NCBI GenBank assembly: GCA_009840115.1
Contig: VXOJ01000040.1
Coordinates: 1 to 57,643 of the forward strand
Direction of reading: 5' to 3'
Length of the DNA: 57,643 nucleotides
Source of the DNA: Gemmatimonadales bacterium
GTDB lineage: Bacteria > Gemmatimonadota > Gemmatimonadetes > Palauibacterales > Palauibacteraceae
Below are positions 16,959-25,546 of this stretch, in pieces. Numbering within the stretch: the stretch's first letter is position 1; the number at the start of each line of letters is the position of its first letter. A program made the position numbers and the translations under genes. The notes under the pieces are model-generated. The model searched no databases, was not told the DNA's origin, and saw nothing but the letters and a program-made list of their open reading frames with translations.

Positions 16959-19316
16959 ATGGATAAGCGAAGCCTGTCGGAACGGGACATCTGCACGAAG
17001 TACATCACACCCGCCCTGCGTGACGCCGGGTGGGACGAGATGTCGCAGATTCGCGAGGAGGTGACGCTCACCGCCGGTCGCATCATCGTGCGCGGCAAGC
17101 TCGTCGCGCGCGGGAAGCGCAAACGCGCCGACTACGTCTTGTTCGTCAAACCGAACATCCCCATCGCGGTGATCGAGGCGAAGGACAACTCCCACAGCGT
17201 CGGCGACGGCATGCAGCAGGCTGTGGACTACGCCGAGATCCTCAGGATCCCGTTCGCGTTTTCTTCCAACGGTGACGGCTTCGTGCTCCACGACCGCACC
17301 GGAGGTAGCGATACCCTCGAGACGAACCTGCCACTCGACGCGTTTCCGTCACCAACGGATCTGTGGGCGCGCTATCGGGCCTGGAGGGGCCTGACGCCGG
17401 AAGCCGAGGAGATCGTCCTTCAGGACTATTTCGAGGATGGCGGCGGCAAGACCCCGCGCTACTACCAGGCTAACGCCATCAACGCGACGCTCGAGGCCAT
17501 CGCCAAGGGACAGAACCGCATCCTGCTCGTCATGGCCACGGGTACCGGCAAGACGTACACCGCCTTCCAGATCATCTGGCGGCTGTGGAAGGCGAAACGC
17601 AAGAAGCGCATCTTGTTCCTCGCCGACCGCAACGTGCTCGTCGATCAAACGATGGCGAACGATTTCCGCCCGTTCAGCGGCACGATGACCAAACTCTCGC
17701 GCGACATCGACACTTCCTACGAAGTCTATCTCGGCCTGTATCAGGCCATCACGGGTCCGGAGGAACACCAGAAGACGTATCGGGAGTTCTCCCGGGGCTT
17801 CTTCGATCTGATCGTGATCGACGAGTGCCACCGGGGCAGCGCCGCAGACGATTCGGCGTGGCGTGAGATCCTCGAGTACTTCTCCTCCGCGACCCAGATC
17901 GGGCTCACCGCTACGCCGAAGGAAACGAAGTACGTCTCCAACATCAACTATTTCGGGGAACCGGTCTACTCCTACTCCTTGAAGCAGGGCATCCACGACG
18001 GCTTCCTCGCACCCTACAAGGTGGTCAAGGTCCATATCGATCGCGACGTGGAGGGCTACCGTCCGGAGAGGGGCCAGCTCGACCGCGAGGGCGAGGAGGT
18101 TGAGGATCGACTCTACAATGTCACGGACTTCGATCGTACGCTGGTCATTGACGGACGAACTGCCCTGGTCGCCGAGAAGGTCACGGCCTTCCTGAAGGAG
18201 AGTGGCGACCGCTTCCAGAAAGCGATCATCTTCTGCGTGGACCAGGAACACGCCGCGCGAATGCGTCAGGCGTTGGTCAACGAGAACGCCGATCTCGTCG
18301 AGAGCAACTCACGCTACGTCATGCGGATCACGGGAAGCGATACCGTGGGCCAAGCTGAGCTCGGAAACTTCATCGATCCGGAATCGAAGTACCCCGTTCT
18401 CGTCACGACATCGCGCCTGCTGTCCACGGGCGTTGACGTCCAGACCTGTCGGCTGATCGTGCTAGACCGAACCGTCGGGTCGATGACGGAGTTCAAGCAG
18501 ATCGTCGGACGAGGCACTCGCGTGCATGAAGACACACGCAAGTTCTACTTCACGCTTATCGACTTCCGCGGGGCCACGAGTCATTTCGCGGACCCCGAGT
18601 TCGACGGCGAGCCGGTGCAGATCTACGAACCTGGGGAGGACGATCCGATCGCCCCACCTGACGTACCGTCTACGAACGGGGACGGCACCGGCGATGACGA
18701 GATCTTCATTGATGGCCCGGATCCACTTCTGCCTCCGGAGACGGGACCACAGAAGAAGATCTACGTGGACGGCGTCGAGGCGCTCATCGTCGCCGAGCGG
18801 GTGACATACCTCGACGGCGAGGGCAAACTCGTCACGGAGTCGCTGCACGACTATACGAGGAAGGCGCTACACAGGCGGTTCGCGAGCCTTGACGACTTCT
18901 TGAATCGTTGGAACGCAGCCGAGCGCAAGCAGGCGCTCATCGATGAGATAGCGTCCGAGGGTCTGCCGTTGACCGTGATCGGCCAGGAACTGAACAAGGA
19001 TCTCGATCCCTTTGATCTCGTGTGTCACGTTGCCTTCGACGCCAAACCGCTGACGCGCCGGGAACGAGCGGAGAATGTCAAGAAGCGCGACGTGTTCACA
19101 AAATACGGAGGTCAGGCCCGCGCCGTGCTCGGCGCGTTGCTCGACAAGTACGCCGATGAAGGCGTACTCAATCTCGATGACGCCAACGTGCTGAAGATCC
19201 CCCCGCTCGACAGCCTCGGCACGCCGGTCGAGCTCGTTCGAGCCTTCGGCGAGAAGCCAGATTTCGAGCGGGCCGTGCTTGATCTTCAATCCGCACTCTA
19301 CAGGGAGATTGCCTAA
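16959..19316 (+). CDS. hsdR: Type I restriction enzyme R subunit (system 1)
   Basis: 785 residues. Nuclease domain: ADYVLFVKPNIPIAVIEAKD (about 57-76) supplies the D...ExK triad. Helicase domain: Walker A MATGTGKTYTA near 192, Walker B VIDECHRG near 288, and later motifs including TSRLLSTGVDV and QIVGRGTRVHED. A C-terminal region of 200 residues joins the methyltransferase. HsdR translocates DNA with ATP and cuts it when the HsdM/HsdS core finds unmethylated target sites. Length and domain order fit the EcoEI/EcoAI-like branch. hsdM begins 3 bp after its stop, so R-M-S form an operon. Intact and probably functional. Confidence 0.9.
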   Translation: MDKRSLSERDICTKYITPALRDAGWDEMSQIREEVTLTAGRIIVRGKLVARGKRKRADYVLFVKPNIPIAVIEAKDNSHSVGDGMQQAVDYAEILRIPFAFSSNGDGFVLHDRTGGSDTLETNLPLDAFPSPTDLWARYRAWRGLTPEAEEIVLQDYFEDGGGKTPRYYQANAINATLEAIAKGQNRILLVMATGTGKTYTAFQIIWRLWKAKRKKRILFLADRNVLVDQTMANDFRPFSGTMTKLSRDIDTSYEVYLGLYQAITGPEEHQKTYREFSRGFFDLIVIDECHRGSAADDSAWREILEYFSSATQIGLTATPKETKYVSNINYFGEPVYSYSLKQGIHDGFLAPYKVVKVHIDRDVEGYRPERGQLDREGEEVEDRLYNVTDFDRTLVIDGRTALVAEKVTAFLKESGDRFQKAIIFCVDQEHAARMRQALVNENADLVESNSRYVMRITGSDTVGQAELGNFIDPESKYPVLVTTSRLLSTGVDVQTCRLIVLDRTVGSMTEFKQIVGRGTRVHEDTRKFYFTLIDFRGATSHFADPEFDGEPVQIYEPGEDDPIAPPDVPSTNGDGTGDDEIFIDGPDPLLPPETGPQKKIYVDGVEALIVAERVTYLDGEGKLVTESLHDYTRKALHRRFASLDDFLNRWNAAERKQALIDEIASEGLPLTVIGQELNKDLDPFDLVCHVAFDAKPLTRRERAENVKKRDVFTKYGGQARAVLGALLDKYADEGVLNLDDANVLKIPPLDSLGTPVELVRAFGEKPDFERAVLDLQSALYREIA

Positions 19317-19319
19317 GAG

Positions 19320-20771
19320 ATGTCCGTCAGCACGCGGGTTAAATCGATTCAGAACATCATGCGCCAGGACGTGGGCGTCGACGGCGACGCGCAGCGTATC
19401 AGCCAGCTGTGCTGGATGTTCTTCCTCAAGATCATCGACGATCAGGACCAGGAACTCGAACTCCTCAAGGACGACTACGGCTCGCCCGTCCCCGCCCCTC
19501 TTCGATGGCGGCACTGGGCTGCGGACCCGGAAGGCATCACGGGCGAGGAACTGCTCGACTTCATCAACGGCGATCTCTTTCCGCAGTTGAAGGAACTCCC
19601 GCCCGGGGCTGGCCCCCGCGCGAAGGTCGTGCGCGATGTGTTCGAGGATGCCTACAACTACATGAAGTCCGGCCAGTTGATGCGGCAAATCGTCAACAAG
19701 ATCAACGATATCGACTTCAACAATCTCGCTGCGCGTCAGCACTTCGGCGACATCTACGAGCAGATTCTGAACGACCTGCAATCCGCCGGCAACGCAGGCG
19801 AATACTACACGCCGCGCGCCGTCACCTCCTTCATGGCCCGGATGATCGACCCGAAACCGGGCGAGACGCTGCTCGATCCGGCGTGCGGCACCGGAGGGTT
19901 CCTCACATGCGCCATCAATCACATGCGCGAAAGGTATGTGAAGCGACCCGAGGACGAGGCGAGCATGCAGGCCTCCCTGCGGGCGGTCGAGAAGAAGCCG
20001 CTGCCCCATATGCTCGCCGTCACGAACATGCTGCTGCACGGCATCGAGGATCCATCCTTCCTGCGCCACGACAACACGCTGGCGCGGCCCTACATCTCTT
20101 GGGGCCGGGACGAACGCGTGGACATCGTGCTGACCAATCCGCCATTCGGCGGCAAGGAGGAGGACGGCATCGAGTCGAACTTCCCGCAGCACTTCAGGAC
20201 GCGCGAGACGGCAGATCTGTTCTTGGCCCTGATCATCCGGCTACTCAAACCCGGAGGCCGGGCTGCCGTGGTCCTACCCGACGGCTCCATGTTCGGCGAG
20301 GGCGTCAAGACCCGCCTGAAGCAGCATCTGATGGAGGAGTGCAACCTTCACACGATCGTGCGGCTGCCGAACTCGGTGTTCCGCCCCTACGCCTCGATCG
20401 GGACGAACCTGCTGTTCTTCGAGAAGGGCGAACCAACGAAGGACATCTGGTTCTGGGAGCATCTCGTGCCCGAGGGCCAGAAGGCGTATTCCATGACCCG
20501 GCCAATACGGGTGGAGCATCTCGACGACTGCGCCGACTGGTGGGGCGGAACGGAGCGCACGGGCCGGAAGGAGGGTGGCCGTGCTTGGAAGGTGAGCGCC
20601 GACGAGATCGAGGCGCGCGGCTACAACCTCGACATCAAGAATCCGCATATCGAAGAAGAGGATCATGGCGATCCGGAAGCGCTTCTGGCGCAACTGGACA
20701 CCGTCGAAGCGGAAGTCGTATCGGTGCGGGATCAGTTGAAGGCGATCCTGGCAGAAGCGCTGTTGCGGTGA
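19320..20771 (+). CDS. hsdM: Type I DNA adenine methyltransferase subunit M (system 1)
   Basis: 483 residues. The AdoMet-binding motif I is DPACGTGGFL (about 185-194), preceded by GEYYTPRAVTSFM (about 160). The N6-adenine catalytic motif NPPFGG is at about 272-277. The N-terminal bundle RVKSIQNIMRQDVGVDGDAQ and the C-terminal helix that packs against HsdS are present, so the protein is full length. It methylates adenine at the bipartite site read by HsdS, protecting host DNA. The stop TGA overlaps the GTG start of hsdS by 3 bp, consistent with translational coupling. Confidence 0.9.
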   Translation: MSVSTRVKSIQNIMRQDVGVDGDAQRISQLCWMFFLKIIDDQDQELELLKDDYGSPVPAPLRWRHWAADPEGITGEELLDFINGDLFPQLKELPPGAGPRAKVVRDVFEDAYNYMKSGQLMRQIVNKINDIDFNNLAARQHFGDIYEQILNDLQSAGNAGEYYTPRAVTSFMARMIDPKPGETLLDPACGTGGFLTCAINHMRERYVKRPEDEASMQASLRAVEKKPLPHMLAVTNMLLHGIEDPSFLRHDNTLARPYISWGRDERVDIVLTNPPFGGKEEDGIESNFPQHFRTRETADLFLALIIRLLKPGGRAAVVLPDGSMFGEGVKTRLKQHLMEECNLHTIVRLPNSVFRPYASIGTNLLFFEKGEPTKDIWFWEHLVPEGQKAYSMTRPIRVEHLDDCADWWGGTERTGRKEGGRAWKVSADEIEARGYNLDIKNPHIEEEDHGDPEALLAQLDTVEAEVVSVRDQLKAILAEALLR

Positions 20772-22363
20772 ACGCCGAGCGGCTCCTCACCCTCTACGAC
20801 CGGGTGGCGGACGCACCGGACGCCGTTGGCCGCCTCCGCCGGTTCGTGCTGGATCTCGCCGTACGCGGGAAGCTCGTGGTTCAGGATCCGACGGATGAGT
20901 CGGCGTCCGAGCTGTCCGAGTCGGTTGCACGCAGCAGGATCAGCAACTCCGATCTTCCGCGAAACTGGTGCTCCGTGGCGGTTGGGGACATTCTCGAATT
21001 CAAGTACGGCAAGGGCTTGAAGGCGAGTGATCGTGAAGAGCATGGCCCGGTGCCCGTCTACGGTTCTAATGGCATCGTGGGATACACCGTAGAGCCTTTG
21101 ACTGCGCGTCCTTCCGTCATCGTCGGCCGCAAGGGATCCGCAGGAGCACTGAACAAGTGCGATGGGCCATCATGGACCACTGATGTTGCGTATTATGTGG
21201 AGGCGCCGGATTTCTTCGATCTTGAATTCTTGTTTCTTTCTCTCGCCACGCTCGACCTGAACGAACTAGCAAGAGGCGTCAAACCTGGCCTGAGCCGAGC
21301 AGACGCCTACGCCAAGCTCATTCGCGTACCGCCGCTCGGCGAGCAGGGCCGGATCGTCGCCAAGGTCGACGAACTCATGACGCTCTGCGACCGGCTGGAC
21401 GAAGCGCGAACCGCACGCGAGGACACCCGCAACCGGCTTACCCAAGCCAGCCATTTCCGTCTCACCGCAACCGACGCGGATGCTCCGACGTTTTGGCCTT
21501 GGGTGCGCTTCGCCGTCAACGCCTTTCCCGCGCTGACCTCCCGCGCCGATCAGGTACAGCACCTACGCCAGACCATCCTCAATCTCGCCGTGTGCGGTAG
21601 GCTAGTGGAGCAGGATCCGTCAGATGAACCGGCGTCGGAGTCGCTGCAGCGTATCGAAATAATAAAGCGAGAGCTGGTCAAAGCTAAGGTCATTCGTAGA
21701 CCAAAACGGCTTCCAGACCTCGACACGTCTCAGTTGTTGTTCACTTTACCGCACAGTTGGTGTTGGGCACGATTAGACGAGTTGTCTCCTCGCACGCTCA
21801 CTGACGGTGATTGGATCGAGACAAAGGATCAATCCAAAGATGGCAACGTCAGGTTGATCCAGCTTGCCGACGTTGGCGTTGGCGCCTTCCTTAACAAATC
21901 AGCACGCTTCGTCACCGAGGAAACTGAAGCACGGTTGCGTTGCACGCGTCTCACGGAAGGTGACGTTCTGATTGCAAGATTGCCCAGTCCAATTGGTCGC
22001 GCGTGTATTTTCCCCGATGTTGGTCAACCTGCCATTACAGCCGTGGACGTCGCCATTCTTCGAGCTGACGAGAATTCATACAACAGATATATCGAGATGG
22101 CAATCAATGCGCCCTCGACCCGGGCACAAATCGAGGCCTACGGTAAGGGAGCTACACGTTTTAGAGTGTCGACTGGACATCTAAAAACAGTTGTCTTGCC
22201 TCTACCTCCCGTTGCCGAGCAACGTCGCATCGTCACCAAGGTCGATAAACTGATGACCCTCTGCGACCGACTGGAAGCCGGGCTGGATGGAGCGGACATC
22301 ATAAACAGTCGCCTTCTTGATTCCCTACTTCATGAGTCCTTGCATTGGGAACGGCGTACCTGA
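20768..22363 (+). CDS. hsdS: Type I specificity subunit S (system 1)
   Basis: About 531 residues with the GTG start at 20768 overlapping the hsdM stop. There are two target-recognition domains. The first runs from about residue 60 to 190 (LPRNWCSVAVGDILEF to LIRVPPLGEQGRIVAKVDE), the second from about 315 to 490 (LPHSWCWARLDEL to VVLPLPPVAEQRRIVTKVD). Each is followed by a conserved helix containing LMTLCDRL. The repeated helices space the two half-sites, so the enzyme should recognise a bipartite asymmetric sequence. Similar repeats (LRRFVLDLAVRGKLV and LRQTILNLAVCGRLV) precede each domain. The target sequence cannot be read from the protein. Confidence 0.88.
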   Translation: MNAERLLTLYDRVADAPDAVGRLRRFVLDLAVRGKLVVQDPTDESASELSESVARSRISNSDLPRNWCSVAVGDILEFKYGKGLKASDREEHGPVPVYGSNGIVGYTVEPLTARPSVIVGRKGSAGALNKCDGPSWTTDVAYYVEAPDFFDLEFLFLSLATLDLNELARGVKPGLSRADAYAKLIRVPPLGEQGRIVAKVDELMTLCDRLDEARTAREDTRNRLTQASHFRLTATDADAPTFWPWVRFAVNAFPALTSRADQVQHLRQTILNLAVCGRLVEQDPSDEPASESLQRIEIIKRELVKAKVIRRPKRLPDLDTSQLLFTLPHSWCWARLDELSPRTLTDGDWIETKDQSKDGNVRLIQLADVGVGAFLNKSARFVTEETEARLRCTRLTEGDVLIARLPSPIGRACIFPDVGQPAITAVDVAILRADENSYNRYIEMAINAPSTRAQIEAYGKGATRFRVSTGHLKTVVLPLPPVAEQRRIVTKVDKLMTLCDRLEAGLDGADIINSRLLDSLLHESLHWERRT

Positions 22364-22385
22364 GCGGGCATATTTGTTCCGGGGC

Positions 22386-23012
22386 TTATATACGTGTCTT
22401 GACGGAGCGGTAACCGTTACGACTAGCTTCTCGCCGGGAAGGAGGGTAGCGTGATGGAAACTCCCCCCGTTGATTGCTTTCCTCTGATGGAAAAGTTGGT
22501 AGATTGTGGGCGAGGTGATCGACGGCATCGACGGGGAGGGGGATGCGAAGATCGTAAATGTGAGCGGGATCGGAGAGGATCCGCCGGAGGAGATCGCGGA
22601 CCTCTTTCCAGGGACCGATTCGTGCTTTGTCGAAGCTCTCGACGATCTCGAAAGTCGTGGGGAAGTCAGCACCGTGGAGTGGCCGAGAGTGCATTACCCG
22701 GTTACGGATCACGGCGAGACGTTCGAGCTTTGGCGTGACGTCCTTGATGTGAGATGCGACGCCGGTGGGGAAGAGATTGCGGTGACGGTTTATGAGTTTG
22801 AAATGATCAGCGAAATCCACGTATGGGAGGAGATCGTCGATCGTCGGAGATGAGAGCGTAGCCGCGTCTAGTGCGGCGCGTTCAAGACATGTGGTATGCA
22901 GCTGAGAACCTAGGAAGTCAATGGGATCTTCTGCGGGCGTATGCGTGGCGATGAAGTCTCGTAAGTCAGTTTCAACCGCCGAGATGAGAGTGGAACTCGA
23001 ATCGGAAGTAAG
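22386..23012 (-). pseudogene. HEPN-like N-terminal remnant of a STAND NTPase
   Basis: Read on the minus strand, the frame is open from a stop at 23013-23015 down to 22386. It gives DLRDFIATHTPAEDPIDFLG, then ERAALDAATLSSPTIDDLLP, then KDVTPKLERLAVIRNRVMHS. RNRVMH is a perfect R-x4-H HEPN motif. The style, with IRIPLPVDAVDHLAHNLP-like residues at the end, resembles the N-terminal domain that precedes a GRExEl-NTPase core in STAND proteins. Here the homologous part ends at AHNLPTF, after which the frame runs into unrelated sequence and stops. The 5' end has no good start codon. The NTPase and sensor parts are missing, so this is a truncated relic. It is convergent with hsdS. Confidence 0.5.
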
Positions 23013-23249
23013 CTAGCACCAAGCTAGATGTATCTCGAACTGCGGGTTAAGGAAACTGCGCCCGGCGCCGTGGGCGGAAGACCGATCGACCTCATGCTTC
23101 CGGATCGAGCGCTGGCGAACCTGACGAAAGCGGACATCCGGGTGCGGTTCCGGGCTCAGCGACACCACGGGCCGCGTCGTGAAAGCCGGTGCCAAGCAGG
23201 TCGGCCACGTTCACGAGACGCCGAGGCTGCCTCCGGCGCGGGCAGTATT

Positions 23250-23394
23250 ACGGACCTTCCTAGCGTGGCGGAGACCGGCGAGCAGAAGGGGGGAGACACC
23301 GTTACCGGAGAACGAATTCCTCCCAAGAATGCCCGTCTTCAGGTTCGCGCCTGCCGGCCCGCGACCCGTCCGCGAGCCCGCCCCCGACCGATAA
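23250..23394 (+). pseudogene. Relic copy of the 3' end of the gene at 24054-24845
   Basis: CGGACCTT-CTAGCGTGGCGG and later GAGAACGAAT align with 24704-24845, the last ~47 codons of the XRE partner gene. Example shared blocks are CGGACCT, GAG..CGGCG, AAG.GGGAGA, CCGGAGAACGAAT or CCCGAGAACGAAT, and CGCGCC.GCCG. Both end in an in-frame-type stop (TAA versus TAG). The relic has indels that break the frame. Between 23028 and 23250 there is further possibly decayed coding sequence I could not assign. Confidence 0.7.
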
Positions 23395-23424
23395 GGAGGA
23401 ATCGGGATGCCGCAGTGCGTCCCA

Positions 23425-23553
23425 GGGCATCATCACTACGGCCCCCTTCCGCTCCGCTAGGTTCTGTACGGCGCGAATGTAGCCGCGTTCCCACCCAGAC
23501 AGGTCTGCCCGGTCGTCCGTCTCGATCTCGTAGCGGCCGAGGAGTGCCGCCAC
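23425..23553 (-). pseudogene. Relic of the C-terminal end of an M28 peptidase gene
   Basis: On the minus strand this reads RYEIETDDRADLSGWERGY and then IRAVQNLAERKGAVVMMP. The intact peptidase at 27273-29420 ends RYEIETDDRADLPGWERVY then IGAVRNLAERMRAVAAMMP and stops. The stop codon is lost in the relic (TGG at the equivalent place). Nothing else of the peptidase is next to it. The relic has the same orientation as the intact gene 3.7 kb away, so the cassette between them is bracketed by direct copies of the peptidase 3' end. Confidence 0.8.
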
Positions 23554-23663
23554 GCCGCGAGGCCGTTGCCGTCAACCGCGTGAGGCCGCCGTCTCCGCGG
23601 GGCGCCCGCGCCTGATCGTAACGCTCCTGTCGTCGCCGAGTCGCCCCGGGGATAACCGCGGAG

Positions 23664-23692
23664 TTGACAGTGTGATGAGTGTATAGTATTTA
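23664..23692 (+). promoter_or_regulatory. Sigma-70-like promoter of the XRE gene, possibly giving a leaderless mRNA
   Basis: TTGACA at 23664-23669 is a consensus -35 box. TATTTA at 23687-23692 is a fair -10 with a 17-base spacer. The expected transcription start falls at about 23699, which is the ATG of the XRE gene, so the mRNA may have no leader. The A/T-rich TATAGTATTTA stretch stands out in this GC-rich sequence and could also hold the operator for autoregulation. Confidence 0.55.
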
Positions 23693-23698
23693 CGACAC

Positions 23699-24070
23699 AT
23701 GACACGATTTGGAAGCACGGTTCGAGAACTCCGCGAGCAGCTTCGGCAGGACGATCCCCGCTTCTCGCTGCGGCAGGTGGCCCAGCGCGTCGGGATCGAG
23801 CCCGCGTACCTGAGCAAGATCGAGCGGGGCGACGTGGCGCCGCCATCGGAAGCGACGACGGGCCGGCTGGCAGAGGAACTCGGCGTCGACCGGGACTGGC
23901 TCCTCGCGCTGGCGGGGAAGGTCTCCAGCGATCTCCAGGAGATCATCCGCCGGCATCCGGAGTCGTTCGCGGAGCTGATCAGGAAGCTGAAGGAGGCGCC
24001 GGAGGACGCGATCCTCCGTGTCGTGCGGGAGGTGAGGGACGGGGAGCGGTACGTTGCGCATCCCGGATGA
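23699..24070 (+). CDS. XRE-family helix-turn-helix regulator
   Basis: 123 residues. A Cro/C1-type HTH spans about residues 8-66: VRELREQLRQDD, then SLRQVAQRVGIEPAYLSKIE as helices 2 and 3. Next come PPSEATTGRLAEELGVDRDW, typical of XRE antitoxins and phage-type repressors, and a helical tail with HPESFAELIRKLKEAPEDA. The stop overlaps the next gene's start by 17 bp, so the two are co-translated. The strong promoter immediately upstream suggests self-repression. The pair has the architecture of a regulator/effector or toxin-antitoxin module. Confidence 0.75.
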   Translation: MTRFGSTVRELREQLRQDDPRFSLRQVAQRVGIEPAYLSKIERGDVAPPSEATTGRLAEELGVDRDWLLALAGKVSSDLQEIIRRHPESFAELIRKLKEAPEDAILRVVREVRDGERYVAHPG

Positions 24071-24845
24071 CGGCGCGCCGCACCATCTGCCGCCGGGCTT
24101 GGGCAACTTCCCGCTGCGGCACGTGGACCACTACAAGGCCCGACTGCCGGCGGAGTGGCTGCGGCGCGGCGGCGTGCTCATGCCGATGCACCAGGCGGAG
24201 GCGATGTGGATCAGCTTCGGCTCCCGCCCCCATTCGAGCGCTCCCGACTACCCCTTCGCCGTGAAGATCGCCACCGGCAAGGTGTGCGCCGTCACCGGCG
24301 ACAACTGGACGGAGCACGGCGGCATCCAGATCATCGCCTACCCGATGAAGGCCGAGCGCTACGAAGCGATCCTCGCCGCCCACGAGGCCAGGCAGCGCGT
24401 CTACGAGTCCGTCGACGCGTTCCACCAAAGCGTCTTCGTAGCTTCGCCGGCCGGCATGGGACTCGCCCCCGGCGGACGCATGCGGCTGGAGATCTACGAC
24501 GACCCCCACGGTCTCGATGCCTGGGACCAGCGCCACGCGAGCCGGTGTTTCGTGACGATCGCCAATTCCGGGCAGTGGATGGCGATGACCGGCGAGAAGC
24601 CCCCGACCACGCCGCCGACGGCGAAGCAGTACGCCGACGCCGGCCTGCCGTGGTTCGACTACTACGACGGCGACGCCACGGCCCTCGCGGGCGCCGAGAA
24701 GTTCGCGGACCTCTCGAGCGTCGCCGAGATCGGCGCGAAGAAGGGAGAAATGCCGCTACCCGAGAACGAATCACCCACCGAAACCCGCGTCGTCCGACTC
24801 GCGCCCGCCGACCCGCGGCAGGTCCACGAGCCCAGCGCGGATTAG
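24054..24845 (+). CDS. Conserved hypothetical protein paired with the XRE regulator
   Basis: 263 residues from a TTG start that overlaps the XRE gene by 17 bp. The core reads LGNFPLRHVDHYKARLPAEW, then GGVLMPMHQAEAMWISFGSR, and later GGRMRLEIYDDPHGLDAWD. I recognise this as a widespread family of unknown function in actinobacteria and others, not as an enzyme of known activity. The final 60 residues (AGAEKFADLSSVAEIGAKK...) form a low-conservation tail. A decayed copy of that tail lies upstream at 23250-23394, showing that this locus has been partly duplicated. Function unknown; linkage to an HTH regulator hints at a regulated effector. Confidence 0.6.
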   Translation: MRIPDDGAPHHLPPGLGNFPLRHVDHYKARLPAEWLRRGGVLMPMHQAEAMWISFGSRPHSSAPDYPFAVKIATGKVCAVTGDNWTEHGGIQIIAYPMKAERYEAILAAHEARQRVYESVDAFHQSVFVASPAGMGLAPGGRMRLEIYDDPHGLDAWDQRHASRCFVTIANSGQWMAMTGEKPPTTPPTAKQYADAGLPWFDYYDGDATALAGAEKFADLSSVAEIGAKKGEMPLPENESPTETRVVRLAPADPRQVHEPSAD

Positions 24846-24913
24846 GCATGGTGAGGGCCACGACCACGCGCGTGCTCCTGGTGCCGACCAACACTTGGAC
24901 GCGACCTCCCGGA

Positions 24914-24993
24914 TGTGTACTCCAACCGTCCGATATGCCTTTCATCTCATACAGTTAGGCCCTGTGCCGCCATGCCGGCAGGGCGCAGGTTTG
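24914..24993 (+). repeat. Lipoprotein leader repeat, copy 1
   Basis: About 80 bp nearly matching 26296-26375. Shared blocks: TGTGTACTCCAA, TCCGATATGCC, CTCATAC-GTTAG, CTGT-C-GCC-TGCCGGC and GGCGCAG-TTT. It sits before the first lipoprotein gene (25061) as copy 2 sits before the second (26421), so it is likely a shared promoter or 5' UTR element. Confidence 0.7.
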
Positions 24994-25060
24994 GACGGTG
25001 ATAAGGGAGGGCGCTCAACGCTTCCAATCCCGCTTGCCACGAATCACGATCGGTGGAGGA

Positions 25061-25519
25061 ATGGCCGTCATAACTGCCGCGCGCCGGGTGAGTACGGTCG
25101 GGCGATGGCCAGCATGGTCCGCATTGCTCGTGGTCACACTGATCGCATGTTCAGATCAGGAGCCGGAGCCGATGGAGCCGGTAGGCCCTCCCTCACCGCT
25201 TGGCACGTGGCAGCTGGCCCAGGTGGCGGGCCTCGCACTGCCCGTCCCGATCAACAGCATAGGCGCGTTCCTGCTTGAGATCGATGCCGGCACGCTGATC
25301 ATTAGCGGCGATGGGACGTTCACGGCCAGCCTCCTGCTCCGCAATACAGTAAGCGGAGATCTTACTACGCGTGACGACGCTGGAACGTGGATTGGACAGG
25401 GATCGCGCATACAACTCACCTACGACATGGGCTGTACGAACGAGGTGGAGCTTGACCACAGTACGCTGCGAATCGCCGAAGATTGCAAACACCAGGTGGA
25501 GTTCGTCTACATGAGATAG
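25061..25519 (+). CDS. Small lipoprotein of unknown function
   Basis: 152 residues from ATG 25061, chosen because GGTGGAGGA precedes it at good spacing. The N-terminus is basic (ITAARRVSTVGRWPAW), then hydrophobic (SALLVVTLIAC), ending in a lipobox whose cysteine is about residue 30. The mature part begins SDQEPEPMEPVGPPSPLGTW and looks like a beta-sandwich or lipocalin-like fold (LGTWQLAQVAG; TLIISGDGTFTASLLL). It would be anchored in the outer or inner membrane facing the periplasm. It shares a leader element with the lipoprotein at 26421 but not obvious mature-sequence similarity. Confidence 0.65.
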   Translation: MAVITAARRVSTVGRWPAWSALLVVTLIACSDQEPEPMEPVGPPSPLGTWQLAQVAGLALPVPINSIGAFLLEIDAGTLIISGDGTFTASLLLRNTVSGDLTTRDDAGTWIGQGSRIQLTYDMGCTNEVELDHSTLRIAEDCKHQVEFVYMR

Positions 25520-25546
25520 AGCAACGCCTCGACCATCCGTGTGGAG

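Noticed and set aside
19409..20767. N-terminal extension of hsdS by ~450 codons within hsdM
   Set aside because: The hsdM frame is conserved over this stretch; the extension is out of frame with HsdM and shows no homology. hsdS starts at GTG 20768.
24155..24958. Alternative frame covering the XRE-partner gene
   Set aside because: Arginine-rich shadow; the frame from 24054 has family-like motifs and overlaps the XRE gene in the expected way.
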